This document shows, piece after piece, positions 1-8,132 of a stretch of 64,000 bases of DNA; position 1 is the stretch's first letter, and every line of letters starts with the position of its first letter. Made by a program: the position numbers and the translations under genes. The stretch spans positions 35,038 to 99,037 of the forward strand of contig NZ_BAUU01000019.1 of the NCBI RefSeq assembly GCF_000513115.1, in the 5' to 3' direction. A model generated the notes under the pieces. It saw nothing but the letters and a program-made list of their open reading frames with translations. It was not told the origin of the DNA and did not search any database. This stretch comes from Halalkalibacter hemicellulosilyticusJCM 9152 (lineage in GTDB: Bacteria; Bacillota; Bacilli; Bacillales; Bacillaceae_D).

Positions 1-465
1 CTCAATCGCCCCTGAAGCTCTGGCAAAGATAAACAGGTAAAGCGGCAGTAAGATGACTTGTAAAAGTAAGTTTAATGGTAGAATGGCTGTCGACAAGGCG
101 ACATTCCCTTTTGCTATTCCTGTGAAAATTAAATACCAATCTGTACAAGGTGTGACCATCAGCATGATAAAGCCTATCATTAATGCGGGATGGTCACTTA
201 GAAAGATGAGGGCAAGTACCCATGCTAAAAGTGGTGTCCATGCAAAATTAATGATGATCGATGTATAGGTGAAGCGAATGTTTTGAAACGCTTTTTTCAT
301 ATCAGAGATCGGAATGTTCAAAAAGGTTAAATAAAGCATTAGCATTAAAAGCGGTGTAATCACAGCTTCAGCATATATCGGTATGCCGCTAACTCGTCCG
401 AGGCTAAGGCCGATGATGATAGCGGCTAAAATGAGAAATGTATAGCTTTTTTCCAATAAGTTCAT
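1..465 (-). CDS. Arsenite/bile-acid-type symporter family protein (ACR3-like), C-terminus cut by window edge
   Basis: The reverse strand reads open from an ATG at 465 (AGAAGGTAAAG ribosome site just upstream) to the window edge, giving 155 residues of a hydrophobic protein. At least four membrane segments are visible. The stretch [14 protein letters not shown] followed by [17 protein letters not shown] resembles the first half of ACR3/BASS-family transporters annotated as arsenic resistance proteins, which carry oxyanions or organic anions across the plasma membrane. The family is about 320-350 residues, so over half is missing. No arsR or arsC is visible beside it, so arsenite as substrate is only inferred from the family. 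It is divergent from uppP. Confidence 0.72.
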   Translation of the reverse strand, partial: MNLLEKSYTFLILAAIIIGLSLGRVSGIPIYAEAVITPLLMLMLYLTFLNIPISDMKKAFQNIRFTYTSIIINFAWTPLLAWVLALIFLSDHPALMIGFIMLMVTPCTDWYLIFTGIAKGNVALSTAILPLNLLLQVILLPLYLFIFARASGAIE

Positions 466-585
466 TGTCTTTACCTTCTATCCTCTTTTTCTTTGACAAT
501 TTTATCATATTTTTAGTCTCTATCTACAAATGTGACTGCTGTATGCTACACTTACAGATGATTTTGTTTTAAAAAGGAGTTCACT

Positions 586-1392
586 ATGGAGTTTATTGAG
601 TTGCTTAAATACATATTTCTTGGAATCGTTCAAGGCGCGACTGAGCCTTTGCCTGTTTCGTCAAGTGGGCATTTGCGCATTGTATCGCATTACTTTGGGG
701 TGGATGTCCCTGACCTTCATTTTGAGGTATTTCTGAACGGAGCATCGTTACTTGCTGTATTCATCGTCTATCGGAAGGATTTAATCGAATTAACAACTGA
801 CGTAATCAAGTATGTACGAGCTCGTAATGAAAAGCATTATGAATCGTTCCGTTTAGCGTGTCTGTTAATCATTGGGACGATTCCAGCTGTTGTCATTGGT
901 GGGTTATTTCGTGATTTCTTTGGAGGGGAATTAACAGCGCTTCGCTATGTAGCAATTTCGTTAATGATCACAGCGATTGCTTTGTGGCTCATCCGTAATT
1001 TGCGTGGGCATAAAACGGATCGCGGCATTACAATCTTTGATGCGGTAATCGTAGGGCTAGCCCAAATGCTTGCGCTCGCTCCAGGTATTAGTCGTTCAGG
1101 TGCGACGATTGTCGCGGCATTAGCAAGAAAGATAGAAGCAGAAACGGCATTGAAGTTTTCCTTCTTTTTATCGATTCCAGTTAGTATTGGGAGCCTCGTA
1201 CTTGAATCGACGACGATCTATGAAGCAATCGTGCATAATGATTTGCTGTGGCTGTATGTGATTGCTTTTGTGATGTCATTGATCGTATCGATCTTGGCTA
1301 TCAAGCTGCTTATTGATGTGGTAACGTCCGGAAAGCTTCTATATTTTGCAATGTATTGCTTTGCAGTCTCTGTTCTTATTTGGATCTTTTGA
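586..1392 (+). CDS. uppP: Undecaprenyl-diphosphatase UppP (BacA family)
   Basis: Integral membrane phosphatase that converts undecaprenyl diphosphate to the monophosphate, recycling the lipid carrier of peptidoglycan and other wall polymers; extra copies give bacitracin resistance. Length (268 residues) is normal for the family. The first signature is near residues 16-29 (QGATEPLPVSSSGH) with the (E/Q)xxxE pair at Q16 and E20. The second signature, PGISRSG, is at 166-172. About eight hydrophobic segments are visible. The ATG follows AAAAAGGAG by 6 bases. The segment NGAS near 51-54 departs from the LGT-like sequence I would expect, so activity should not be assumed. It is a single gene, divergent from the ACR3-like gene. 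Confidence 0.93.
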   Translation: MEFIELLKYIFLGIVQGATEPLPVSSSGHLRIVSHYFGVDVPDLHFEVFLNGASLLAVFIVYRKDLIELTTDVIKYVRARNEKHYESFRLACLLIIGTIPAVVIGGLFRDFFGGELTALRYVAISLMITAIALWLIRNLRGHKTDRGITIFDAVIVGLAQMLALAPGISRSGATIVAALARKIEAETALKFSFFLSIPVSIGSLVLESTTIYEAIVHNDLLWLYVIAFVMSLIVSILAIKLLIDVVTSGKLLYFAMYCFAVSVLIWIF

Positions 1393-1473
1393 TGGGGAGG
1401 TTTAACTTTTCTCCATTGAGGGTATTCACTATCGTGAAGTGAATGCTTGTCATTAAGAAGGAGAAAGATAGAT

Positions 1474-1623
1474 ATGAATATTGAATTATCTCAAGATGAT
1501 TTAAAGAGAATACTAGAGGATGCACATGATAAAGGACTAGATCAAGACGTGAACGTTAATGCAGAGAGACTTGCGAAGGAAATGGTTGCGCGTATTCAAT
1601 CAAGGCAAATAGATACGAAATAA
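1474..1623 (+). CDS. Small hypothetical protein, 49 residues
   Basis: A short open frame starts with ATG after a good ribosome site (AAGAAGGAGAAAG) and ends 36 bases before an intrinsic terminator. The product is soluble and charged, begins MNIELSQDDLKRILEDA, and is predicted mostly helical with no cysteines or membrane segment. I do not recognise a family. The ribosome site and terminator on either side make it more credible than a chance frame. It lies about 80 bp behind uppP and could be cotranscribed with it. Function unknown. Confidence 0.6.
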   Translation: MNIELSQDDLKRILEDAHDKGLDQDVNVNAERLAKEMVARIQSRQIDTK

Positions 1624-1659
1624 ATACTCAGCTTGGTCTATAAAAAAGTCGGTTGCTCG

Positions 1660-1693
1660 CCTGATAGGAGAAATACACTCTATCAGGTTTTTT
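1660..1693 (+). terminator. Intrinsic terminator
   Basis: An 8-bp stem (CCTGATAG / CTATCAGG) with a 12-base loop is followed by a run of six T. It lies 36 bases after the small protein gene and would end the uppP/small-ORF transcript. Confidence 0.75.
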
Positions 1694-1743
1694 AATAGAA
1701 CCAGAATAGAAGGAAGTTAGGTGAAATAGAGGAAGATATAGGC

Positions 1744-1945
1744 GATTTGTAGGGGGCAAAAGGGTAATCCTCATTCCTTTAAATAAGAAGAAATGAGGCA
1801 AACGAGGAAAAAGGGAATCACTGTTCCGCTATTCGGTCTAATAGAGCAGCGAGAACAGTACAAAAGGTGAAATAGAGGAAAGAGAATTCCGCAAAGAAAG
1901 GAAATCTAGCAAGGTGGAGCAAATAGAGGAATAAGGAACCGCTTA
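1744..1945. repeat. GGAATGAGG-module intergenic repeat, copy A
   Basis: First of four related non-coding segments. It carries TCCTCATTCC at 1768-1777 (on the minus strand GGAATGAGGATTACCCTTT, the same module as copy D), a degenerate GAAATGAGG at 1790-1798, and a module at 1921-1942 whose reverse complement, GCGGTTCCTTATTCCTCTAT, nearly matches copy B. The segment fills the gap between the small protein gene and the MATE-like gene. The short open frame that crosses it on the minus strand has no ribosome site and is not believed. Confidence 0.55.
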
Positions 1946-2067
1946 AGGCGCGCTCGAATGTGCCCGTAGAGGTAATTCTTTTTTCAAGTCCGTTTATTTG
2001 TGGCATAATAGAATAGTAAGCGATTTCAATCACAGTCTAGATACGAAGAAAGAAGGGGATTTCTTTC

Positions 2068-3393
2068 ATACAAACAGAGGAAACGCTGAAGACGTCGAAA
2101 ATATTAGCCTTTTTTGTCCCATTAGGATTATCGGCGATCCTAGTGACGCTGTCTCATATTATTATTAATGGTACTTTGGCACGGGCGAATGATGCAGAGG
2201 TCATTATTGCTAGTTATGTAATTGCGATGAGCTTGTTTTCGATCATGGAGCGGCTCGGAGTGTTATTACGGAATGCTTGCTCGGCATTAGTTCGCGATCG
2301 TGTTTCATTTCAGGCGATGTCAATGGTTGCTGTCTACGTTGTTGCAACACTCATGCTCTTATCTGCTACGATTGCTTATACACCGATCGGGCCGTGGATT
2401 TTTGCTCATATTTTTGGAGCGGAGTCGGCGATGATTGGCCAGATTGTTGATGTGTATCAAATTTTGATTATTGTCACCTTCTTTTCGGCTATTCGGTGCC
2501 TGTTTCAAGGTGTGATTATCTTAAATCGGCAAACGAAATGGCTGACGATTGGGATGGTTATTCGTTTAATTGGGATGTACTTGTTATCTCTTGTATTTAT
2601 TCACACAGGGTATATTAACGCAAAAACAGGCGCGTATATTTTCTTATTCGGGATGATGATTGAGAGTTTAGTAAGCTTCATTGAAGGACGACTTCTTGTG
2701 AAGAAAATGACGAAGAAAGATCCGAGTCATCACGTTGAACGGAAATCGCAAGTTTTTCGTTTCTACTATCCTCTTATTATATCCTCGCTCATTATCGTTA
2801 TGGTTGGTCCTGTTATTAATATTTTTCTAGGAAGAACAGCTGAGATTGAACTGGCCATTGCTTCATATGCCCTTGCTTTAAGTTTGACGCAATTGTTTTT
2901 AAGCTTTTTCAGCTACACTCACCAAATAGTTCTAACCTTTTATAAGGATCATCCGAGAAAGGTAAGGCAATTCACATTAATGATCGGTTTTATACCAACG
3001 TTGGTATTAGCCTTGTTCTGCTTTACACCAATTGGACCGCTTGTCGTTGAGCATGTGCTTGGTGCAAATGAAAGGCTGATGCTTGCGACCGTTGATACGT
3101 TGAAAGTGTTCATGGTTATGACACTTGTGTTTCCGTTTATCGATTATTGCAATGGAATTCTTATGGTGCGGAATCAAACGAATAGTATGGTAATCTCTCA
3201 ATCCTCTAATCTTCTCATTACATCTATTGTTGCTATAAGTATGACGATTCTAGCTCCTGCATGGAATGGAATGATTGGCGCGATGGCGCAGTCACTTGGG
3301 ATGGCTGTAGAGCTCGTTGTGTTACTGTATATTGTGACGAGAGGGAAACGAGCTAGACTGATGAAGAAAAAGGTGGAGGGTCTTGGTGTGTAG
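2068..3393 (+). CDS. MATE/polysaccharide-exporter-like multi-spanning membrane protein with non-standard start codon
   Basis: About 440 residues with roughly 12 hydrophobic helices in two similar halves, resembling the MATE/MOP exporter superfamily; substrate unknown. The first ATG/GTG/TTG in frame is GTG at 2143, but this falls inside the first membrane helix and has no ribosome site. The frame stays open back to a stop at 2038-2040. A clear ribosome site, AGAAGGGG (2051-2058), is correctly placed for an ATA codon at 2068, giving an N-terminus starting (M)QTEETLKTSKILAFFVPLG. I therefore place the start at 2068, read either as a rare ATA start or as an ATG with one substitution. The conservative alternative is 2143-3393 (416 residues). 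Confidence 0.68.
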   Translation: MQTEETLKTSKILAFFVPLGLSAILVTLSHIIINGTLARANDAEVIIASYVIAMSLFSIMERLGVLLRNACSALVRDRVSFQAMSMVAVYVVATLMLLSATIAYTPIGPWIFAHIFGAESAMIGQIVDVYQILIIVTFFSAIRCLFQGVIILNRQTKWLTIGMVIRLIGMYLLSLVFIHTGYINAKTGAYIFLFGMMIESLVSFIEGRLLVKKMTKKDPSHHVERKSQVFRFYYPLIISSLIIVMVGPVINIFLGRTAEIELAIASYALALSLTQLFLSFFSYTHQIVLTFYKDHPRKVRQFTLMIGFIPTLVLALFCFTPIGPLVVEHVLGANERLMLATVDTLKVFMVMTLVFPFIDYCNGILMVRNQTNSMVISQSSNLLITSIVAISMTILAPAWNGMIGAMAQSLGMAVELVVLLYIVTRGKRARLMKKKVEGLGV

Positions 3394-3477
3394 GGAGATA
3401 ACAGCTGAAAGATTAAAGGAATAGAATAGGTGCTCATACAAATATCCTAGATTGATAAAGATCGGAGAGTGAGAATA

Positions 3478-4374
3478 ATGATTCATAAAAAAACATTATT
3501 ATGGAACGATGAAAACGAAGCGAAATTAATGACGTATGTTTGGGAGCGTTCAGAAGAACTGCAACCAAATAAGAAGAGACCAGCTGTGATCATCTGTCCT
3601 GGAGGCGCTTATTTAGGAACGTCTGACCGTGAGGCAGAGCCCGTTGCTTTAAGGTTTATGACAGCTGGTTATCAAACGTTTGTCCTTCGCTATACGACAT
3701 ACTATCCATCGTTTCCAGCGGATTTCAGTGAAAAAGGGCGGGAGGAGCCTGTATTGCCACAAGCTTTGTTTGATTTAGGTAAGGCAATTTCGACGGTGAG
3801 AACGCATGCAAAAGAGTGGAATGTCGATCCAGATCATATTGTTTTATGCGGCTTTTCAGCAGGGGGGCATTTAGTTGCAAGTATGGGTGTTCATTGGCAC
3901 GAATCCTTTTTACAGGAATCATTATCCGTTGCTAATGAGGATCTGAAGCCAAATGCTCTTATTCTTGGTTATCCGCTTACCGATTATGTAGTGATGAAGG
4001 AAGAAGCGGAAAAGGAAGTTGACGAAGGGAAACGGGAGCTTTGGAGAGTGTCCAATCAGGCTGTATTTGGAAAAAAACAGCCTTCGATAGAGGAGTTGGA
4101 AGGGAGAAGTCCTGTCCGTTTCGTAACGGAGTCAACGCCACCCACATTTATTTGGCATACAGCTGATGACGATTTAGTTTATGCGCGAAATGCCTTGAAT
4201 TTTGCGACGGCATTAGCAAAGGAAAAAGTTCCATATGAGCTGCATGTTTTCGAAAATGGGGTACACGGCTTGTCTCTAAGTGATGAAACGACAGCGAATG
4301 ATCCAGCACAAATCAATCAAGAGTGTGAAGTGTGGGTCGATTTAGCGTTGAAATGGTTGAAGAAGCGAGTGTAA
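3478..4374 (+). CDS. Alpha/beta hydrolase, acetyl-esterase/BD-FAE type
   Basis: A 298-residue predicted cytoplasmic esterase of the alpha/beta-hydrolase fold. The nucleophile elbow is GFSAGG near residue 125, and an oxyanion-type CPGGAY lies near 42. The catalytic Asp is probably in HTADDDLV near 228 and the His in ENGVHGLSL near 262. The family removes acetyl or acyl groups from sugars and other small esters; the true substrate cannot be read from sequence. ATG 3478 is preferred because CGGAGAG lies about 9 bases upstream; a GTG at 3469 is too close to that site. An intrinsic terminator follows. The gene stands alone. Confidence 0.85.
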   Translation: MIHKKTLLWNDENEAKLMTYVWERSEELQPNKKRPAVIICPGGAYLGTSDREAEPVALRFMTAGYQTFVLRYTTYYPSFPADFSEKGREEPVLPQALFDLGKAISTVRTHAKEWNVDPDHIVLCGFSAGGHLVASMGVHWHESFLQESLSVANEDLKPNALILGYPLTDYVVMKEEAEKEVDEGKRELWRVSNQAVFGKKQPSIEELEGRSPVRFVTESTPPTFIWHTADDDLVYARNALNFATALAKEKVPYELHVFENGVHGLSLSDETTANDPAQINQECEVWVDLALKWLKKRV

Positions 4375-4395
4375 TGAATAGGATATAGCAAGATG

Positions 4396-4429
4396 AGCGA
4401 ACTTGATTTGTGATAAAGTTCGCTTTTTT
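4396..4429 (+). terminator. Intrinsic terminator
   Basis: Stem AGCGAAC / GTTCGCT with a 15-base loop and a run of six T, 21 bases behind the esterase gene. Confidence 0.75.
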
Positions 4430-4572
4430 CAGTAGTAAGCTGTAATCAAAAGGTCAGCGTTCATCTTTTTTTGTTTTGGCAAAGAAGTGATAGAATGTAG
4501 GCAAAGGTGTTGCGACGGCGATACTGAGCGGTGAGAAAAGCCACTAATGAGAAAAAAAGGAGTATCATTCCT

Positions 4573-5127
4573 ATGAAAACAGAAAAAGAAAAGATGATCC
4601 AAGGGGAGCTCTATCAAGCGAATGACCCTGAATTAACAAAAGAACGATTACATGCGCGGCGATTAACGAGATTGTTTAACGAAACAAATGAAACAGAAGA
4701 AAAGAGAAGAATCGAATTAATTCAGGAATTGTTCGGTTCAACGGGCGAGCATCTGTATATTGAGCCGACGTTTCGATGTGATTATGGCTACAATATTCAT
4801 GTTGGCAATCATTTCTATGCCAATTTTGATTGTGTCTTTTTAGATGTTTGTGACATTCATATTGGTGAGAGTTGTTTTGTAGCACCTGGTGTTCACATCT
4901 ATACGGCTACACACCCGCTTCAAGCCGAGGAAAGAATTTCAGGTGCTGAATTTGGAAAGCCTGTTCGTATTGGGGACAATGTCTGGATTGGCGGAAGAGC
5001 GATTATTAACCCTGGTGTGACAATCGGTCATAATGTTGTCATTGCTTCAGGTTCGGTTGTCACAAAAGATGTTCCAGATAACGTCGTTGTAGGCGGGAAT
5101 CCTGCGAAAATCATCAAGCGTCTTTAA
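4573..5127 (+). CDS. Sugar O-acetyltransferase, maltose acetyltransferase/NodL family
   Basis: A 184-residue hexapeptide-repeat acyltransferase that moves acetyl from acetyl-CoA to a sugar hydroxyl. It begins with the typical N-terminal Mac domain ([18 protein letters not shown]). A left-handed beta helix follows, with [12 protein letters not shown] near 81-92, the catalytic His in YTATHPL near residue 113, and GDNVWIGG and GNPAKIIK at the end. ATG 4573 sits 8 bases after AAAAGGAG; an upstream GTG at 4531 would add 14 unlikely residues. Length is normal for Maa/LacA proteins. It is probably a detoxifying or overflow enzyme for sugars, but that is family knowledge only. Confidence 0.9.
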   Translation: MKTEKEKMIQGELYQANDPELTKERLHARRLTRLFNETNETEEKRRIELIQELFGSTGEHLYIEPTFRCDYGYNIHVGNHFYANFDCVFLDVCDIHIGESCFVAPGVHIYTATHPLQAEERISGAEFGKPVRIGDNVWIGGRAIINPGVTIGHNVVIASGSVVTKDVPDNVVVGGNPAKIIKRL

Positions 5128-5200
5128 GTGTCTACTGAGAAGGCTATCTATGATGAAATCGATGGCTGACATGAGGACGTGCTAACAAAAGCGAAAGGAG

Positions 5201-5845
5201 ATGGTGGTCATTCGAGCAATGCTCATTCATGGTTTTAATAAACAATCAGATGATATGAAGCCACTGCAACACCATTTAGAGGAGCTTGGGTATACGTGCT
5301 TGCTGCCGGAGCTTCCACTTACCTTTCAGGATGTCGAGGATGCGACGGCATTGTTAGAGGAAGTTATGAGTAAGCTCGACACTTCTATAGGTGAGAAGGT
5401 TCATCTGATTGGCCATAGTACAGGTGGACTCGTTATTCGTAAGCTTATTACAAATCGTAAGTATATGGATACAATAGGACGCTGTGTCTTAATTGCAACA
5501 CCGAACAAAGGTAATAAACTGGCGATGCTTGCAAGTAAGGTGAAGCTGTACACGAAAATCTATAAGACCGTTAAGTCGCTAACGCAAGAAAAGATTGACT
5601 CCTATCAATTTAGTCATGACCACAAAATAGAAATCGCAGCGATAGCCGGAAATAAGAGCCGGCTATGGCTAGGACGACTTCTCGATAAAGCGAATGATGG
5701 ACGTGTCGAGGTGGCTTCTGTTTATTTTCCAGAGCTAACAGACTTCGCCACTCTTCCATATGGCCATAAGGAAATTCATCATCAAAAGGAAACGGCAGCA
5801 ATGGTTGATCGGTTTTTGCGTGAGGGGAGATTGCTGCCACGGTAG
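5201..5845 (+). CDS. Alpha/beta hydrolase, lipase-like
   Basis: A 214-residue alpha/beta hydrolase. It opens with MLIHGFNKQSDDMKPL, where HGF is the usual oxyanion strand. The nucleophile elbow is GHSTGG near residues 72-77, as in triacylglycerol lipase and PGAP1-like proteins. The final His is likely GHKEIHHQ near 188-195. No signal peptide, so it is probably intracellular. The start is uncertain. ATG 5201 lies directly on AAAGGAG, GTG 5204 is almost as close, and ATG 5219 is about 11 bases after GGTGG and would match the natural beginning of the domain. A weak hairpin follows. Substrate unknown. Confidence 0.8.
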   Translation: MVVIRAMLIHGFNKQSDDMKPLQHHLEELGYTCLLPELPLTFQDVEDATALLEEVMSKLDTSIGEKVHLIGHSTGGLVIRKLITNRKYMDTIGRCVLIATPNKGNKLAMLASKVKLYTKIYKTVKSLTQEKIDSYQFSHDHKIEIAAIAGNKSRLWLGRLLDKANDGRVEVASVYFPELTDFATLPYGHKEIHHQKETAAMVDRFLREGRLLPR

Positions 5846-5920
5846 ATGGCAGTAATACGAGAAAATACAGTGTCCGATATCACTGCGCTTTCGTAAGACT
5901 TTATAATAGAGATTTTGAAG

Positions 5921-5947
5921 AGGTGATAAGCAAAAGGTTTATCACCT
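5921..5947. terminator. Possible bidirectional terminator
   Basis: Inverted repeat AGGTGATAA / TTATCACCT with a 9-base loop between the convergent lipase-like and SDR genes. The T tract is weak, so termination is only likely. Confidence 0.4.
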
Positions 5948-5984
5948 TAGTTTAACTGGCAAGACTAATAGCTAAGTCTAGACA

Positions 5985-6818
5985 TTACATCGTAAATGGA
6001 GGAACATAACGTCCATCTATATCAGTAAATTGATATTCTTTTGCTAGATCACCTACTTTTAATACTTGTCCGCTTTTCTCCATAATATTTGGATCACTTG
6101 CTAATGCTGTAATTCCACGACCGATATAAAAGGGTGATTCGGTTCGTCTTAAATCCTCTGATTCTTCCCAATGTTCCTCATCTGATCCATGGTGTTTCAG
6201 GACAAGTTCGGTTCTCATAAAACCAGGTGAAACGGCAAGAACCGTAATATTGTCTTGTTTTAATTCTAATGAGAGTCCGTATGCCATCCTTACTAAAGCG
6301 TTCTTTGCTAAATCGTAGTAGAATTGACCAGCGTATTTGTTATGATCCCAAAAGGTAGTGTGAACAATGAGAGCTGCTTTATTTTCACGTAGTAATGGAA
6401 TGGCAAAATGGTTAGTAGCTAGTTGGGCACGGACGCCTGCAGTGAACATCGTATCCCAATTTTTTAATGGTAATTCCCAAAAAGGTTTTGCTTCAACGCC
6501 GAGGTCATGTGCACCCCACACGTTATTGATTACTAGATCTAATTTACCTTGTTCTTTTCGAATGGAAGAGATGACTGCTTCTGTTTCAGCATCATTCGTA
6601 TGATCACATCTTATGGCAATCCCTTTTCCACCTGAAGCGTTAATTTGTGAAGCAGTGTCATCAATGGTTCCAGGCCACTGATTAGTCGCATTCCCTATAA
6701 CACTTCGTCCAGTAATGTACACGGTTGCGCCAGCCTTGCCTAATTCTAGAGCAATGCATCGTCCTGCTCCTCGACTTCCTCCAGTTACGAGAGCTATTTT
6801 CCCTTTAAGTGGTTTCAT
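5985..6818 (-). CDS. Short-chain dehydrogenase/reductase (SDR)
   Basis: A 277-residue NAD(P)-dependent oxidoreductase. The Rossmann glycine motif is TGGSRGAG near 12-19 and the structural motif is NNVWG near 90. The catalytic region has YYDLAK, giving Y and K in the YxxxK spacing, with a Thr-rich segment VHTTFWD before it instead of the usual Ser strand. The second of two near ATGs is chosen because AAGAAAGG is 7-9 bases upstream of 6818 but touches the ATG at 6827. It is divergent from a WYL regulator, which probably controls it. Substrate unknown. Confidence 0.88.
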   Translation of the reverse strand: MKPLKGKIALVTGGSRGAGRCIALELGKAGATVYITGRSVIGNATNQWPGTIDDTASQINASGGKGIAIRCDHTNDAETEAVISSIRKEQGKLDLVINNVWGAHDLGVEAKPFWELPLKNWDTMFTAGVRAQLATNHFAIPLLRENKAALIVHTTFWDHNKYAGQFYYDLAKNALVRMAYGLSLELKQDNITVLAVSPGFMRTELVLKHHGSDEEHWEESEDLRRTESPFYIGRGITALASDPNIMEKSGQVLKVGDLAKEYQFTDIDGRYVPPFTM

Positions 6819-6928
6819 GATTCTCATCCTTTCTTAGTAATGTGCTTTTATTATAAGGTCTTAATCTTGACATCGTATGTCATATTTAATTAAATTAAAG
6901 TTATCTATTTATATATAAGGTGGTCATA

Positions 6929-7903
6929 ATGAGAGGAGATCGATTAATTAAGATTCTTTTGATGTTGCAATCTCAAGGACAGTTAACGGCAAATGAATTA
7001 GCTGAAAGGTTAGAGGTGTCTGAGCGAACGATTTATCGGGATATGGATGCCTTAAGTGGTGCGGGTATTCCCGTTGTTGCTGAGCGCGGAAAAAATGGCG
7101 GCTGGTCATTGCTTGAAGGATATCAGACTAACTTAACAGGTTTAAAGGAAGCTGAAATTCATGCCTTGCTTGTCTCGCCTTCTATACAATTACTTGATGA
7201 CTTAGGTTTAACTGGCACTTCTGAAGATGCTCGTATTAAGCTGATAGCCGCTCTTCCTGATAAATACCGTGAACATGCAAAAGAAGTATGGAATCGAATC
7301 TATATTGATACTAGTTCATGGCGAAACGAGAAAGAAAAGCTCAAATCTTTCGAAACCCTTAAACAATCTATATGGCAAAATCATAAATTAAATATGATCT
7401 ATCAGCGTGCAGATGGACAAACAATTGAACGTATTGTACAGCCATTGGGATTAGTGGCTAAAGGGAATAGGTGGTATTTTATTGCAGCAAAGGAGAATGG
7501 TGAGATTCGAAATTATCGAGCTTCACGAATTCAGCACGCTGCTCCTATTAACGAGACATTTGAACGGCCAAAGAGCTTTGACATTGCTCAGTATTGGAAG
7601 TCTTCAACGGAGGCTTTTGTTAAAGAATTACCGACTTATGAAGTTCGAGTGAGGGTTACTCTTGACATCGTAGGAAGACTTTCTTATTCTAGTCATTTTG
7701 TAAGAGTCATTGAAATGAGTGAGGACGACAAGGAAGGCTGGGTACTTGTTAGGTTATCTTTTGATACGCAAGAGGAAGCTATTAGGTATATACTTGGATT
7801 TTCTAATCAAATGTTCGTGATTGAACCTACTTATTTACGTAACAAAATATGTGAACTGGCAGAATCTGTTGTTGTGCATTATAACTTCAATCAAAATGAA
7901 TAG
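6929..7903 (+). CDS. HTH/WYL-domain transcriptional regulator (YafY/DeoR-like)
   Basis: A 324-residue DNA-binding protein. An N-terminal HTH_11 domain covers about residues 1-60 (LTANELAERLEVSERTIYRD), with the winged region PVVAERGKNGGW following. A WYL domain runs from about 140 to 320, including LGLVAKGNRWYFIAA. WYL domains sense ligands, often nucleotides or small metabolites. ATG 6929 follows AAGGTGG by 5 bases. The gene diverges from the SDR gene across about 110 bp, the usual place for a regulator that controls its neighbour. A small membrane protein gene follows 11 bases downstream and is probably cotranscribed. Confidence 0.88.
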   Translation: MRGDRLIKILLMLQSQGQLTANELAERLEVSERTIYRDMDALSGAGIPVVAERGKNGGWSLLEGYQTNLTGLKEAEIHALLVSPSIQLLDDLGLTGTSEDARIKLIAALPDKYREHAKEVWNRIYIDTSSWRNEKEKLKSFETLKQSIWQNHKLNMIYQRADGQTIERIVQPLGLVAKGNRWYFIAAKENGEIRNYRASRIQHAAPINETFERPKSFDIAQYWKSSTEAFVKELPTYEVRVRVTLDIVGRLSYSSHFVRVIEMSEDDKEGWVLVRLSFDTQEEAIRYILGFSNQMFVIEPTYLRNKICELAESVVVHYNFNQNE

Positions 7904-7914
7904 GAGAAAACGGA

Positions 7915-8076
7915 ATGGAATGGTATGACTTTGTAAATATTATTGGACTGATACTTATGATTACTGGGTTTGTTTTTTTACTACCAATTTGGAAGAAAAT
8001 AAGAAAGATCAAGGTAGGAACCCGTATTTCAAAAAGTGTGTCAAAAGACGGTAGTGCTCATATCAAAGTCCACTGA
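7915..8076 (+). CDS. Small single-span membrane protein, 53 residues
   Basis: ATG 7915 lies behind AGGAGAAAACGGA, 11 bases after the WYL regulator stop. The protein has a short N-terminus, one hydrophobic helix at about 9-24 (IIGLILMITGFVFLLP), then a basic segment WKKIRKIK and a polar tail. No family recognised. Its TGA stop lies inside the left arm of the dispersed CACTGAAAAAGT hairpin, so the last codons may come from insertion of that repeat. Probably in one transcript with the regulator; role unknown. Confidence 0.55.
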   Translation: MEWYDFVNIIGLILMITGFVFLLPIWKKIRKIKVGTRISKSVSKDGSAHIKVH

Positions 8077-8106
8077 AAAAGTTGATTTATACTTTTTCAG
8101 TGGACT
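8067..8106. terminator. Dispersed CACTGAAAAAGT hairpin, copy 1 (terminator-like)
   Basis: Perfect 16-bp inverted repeat AGTCCACTGAAAAAGT / ACTTTTTCAGTGGACT around the loop TGATTTAT. It sits between the convergent small membrane protein gene and the SEC-C gene, where its A and T tracts could end transcription in both directions. One of nine related hairpins in the window. Confidence 0.7.
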
Positions 8107-8132
8107 CTCGATACGTGTTTTGTTAGACGGTT

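Noticed and set aside
1818..2033. A 71-codon minus-strand frame in copy A of the module repeat
   Set aside because: Related frames also cross the other copies because of the shared modules; no ribosome site or conserved product.
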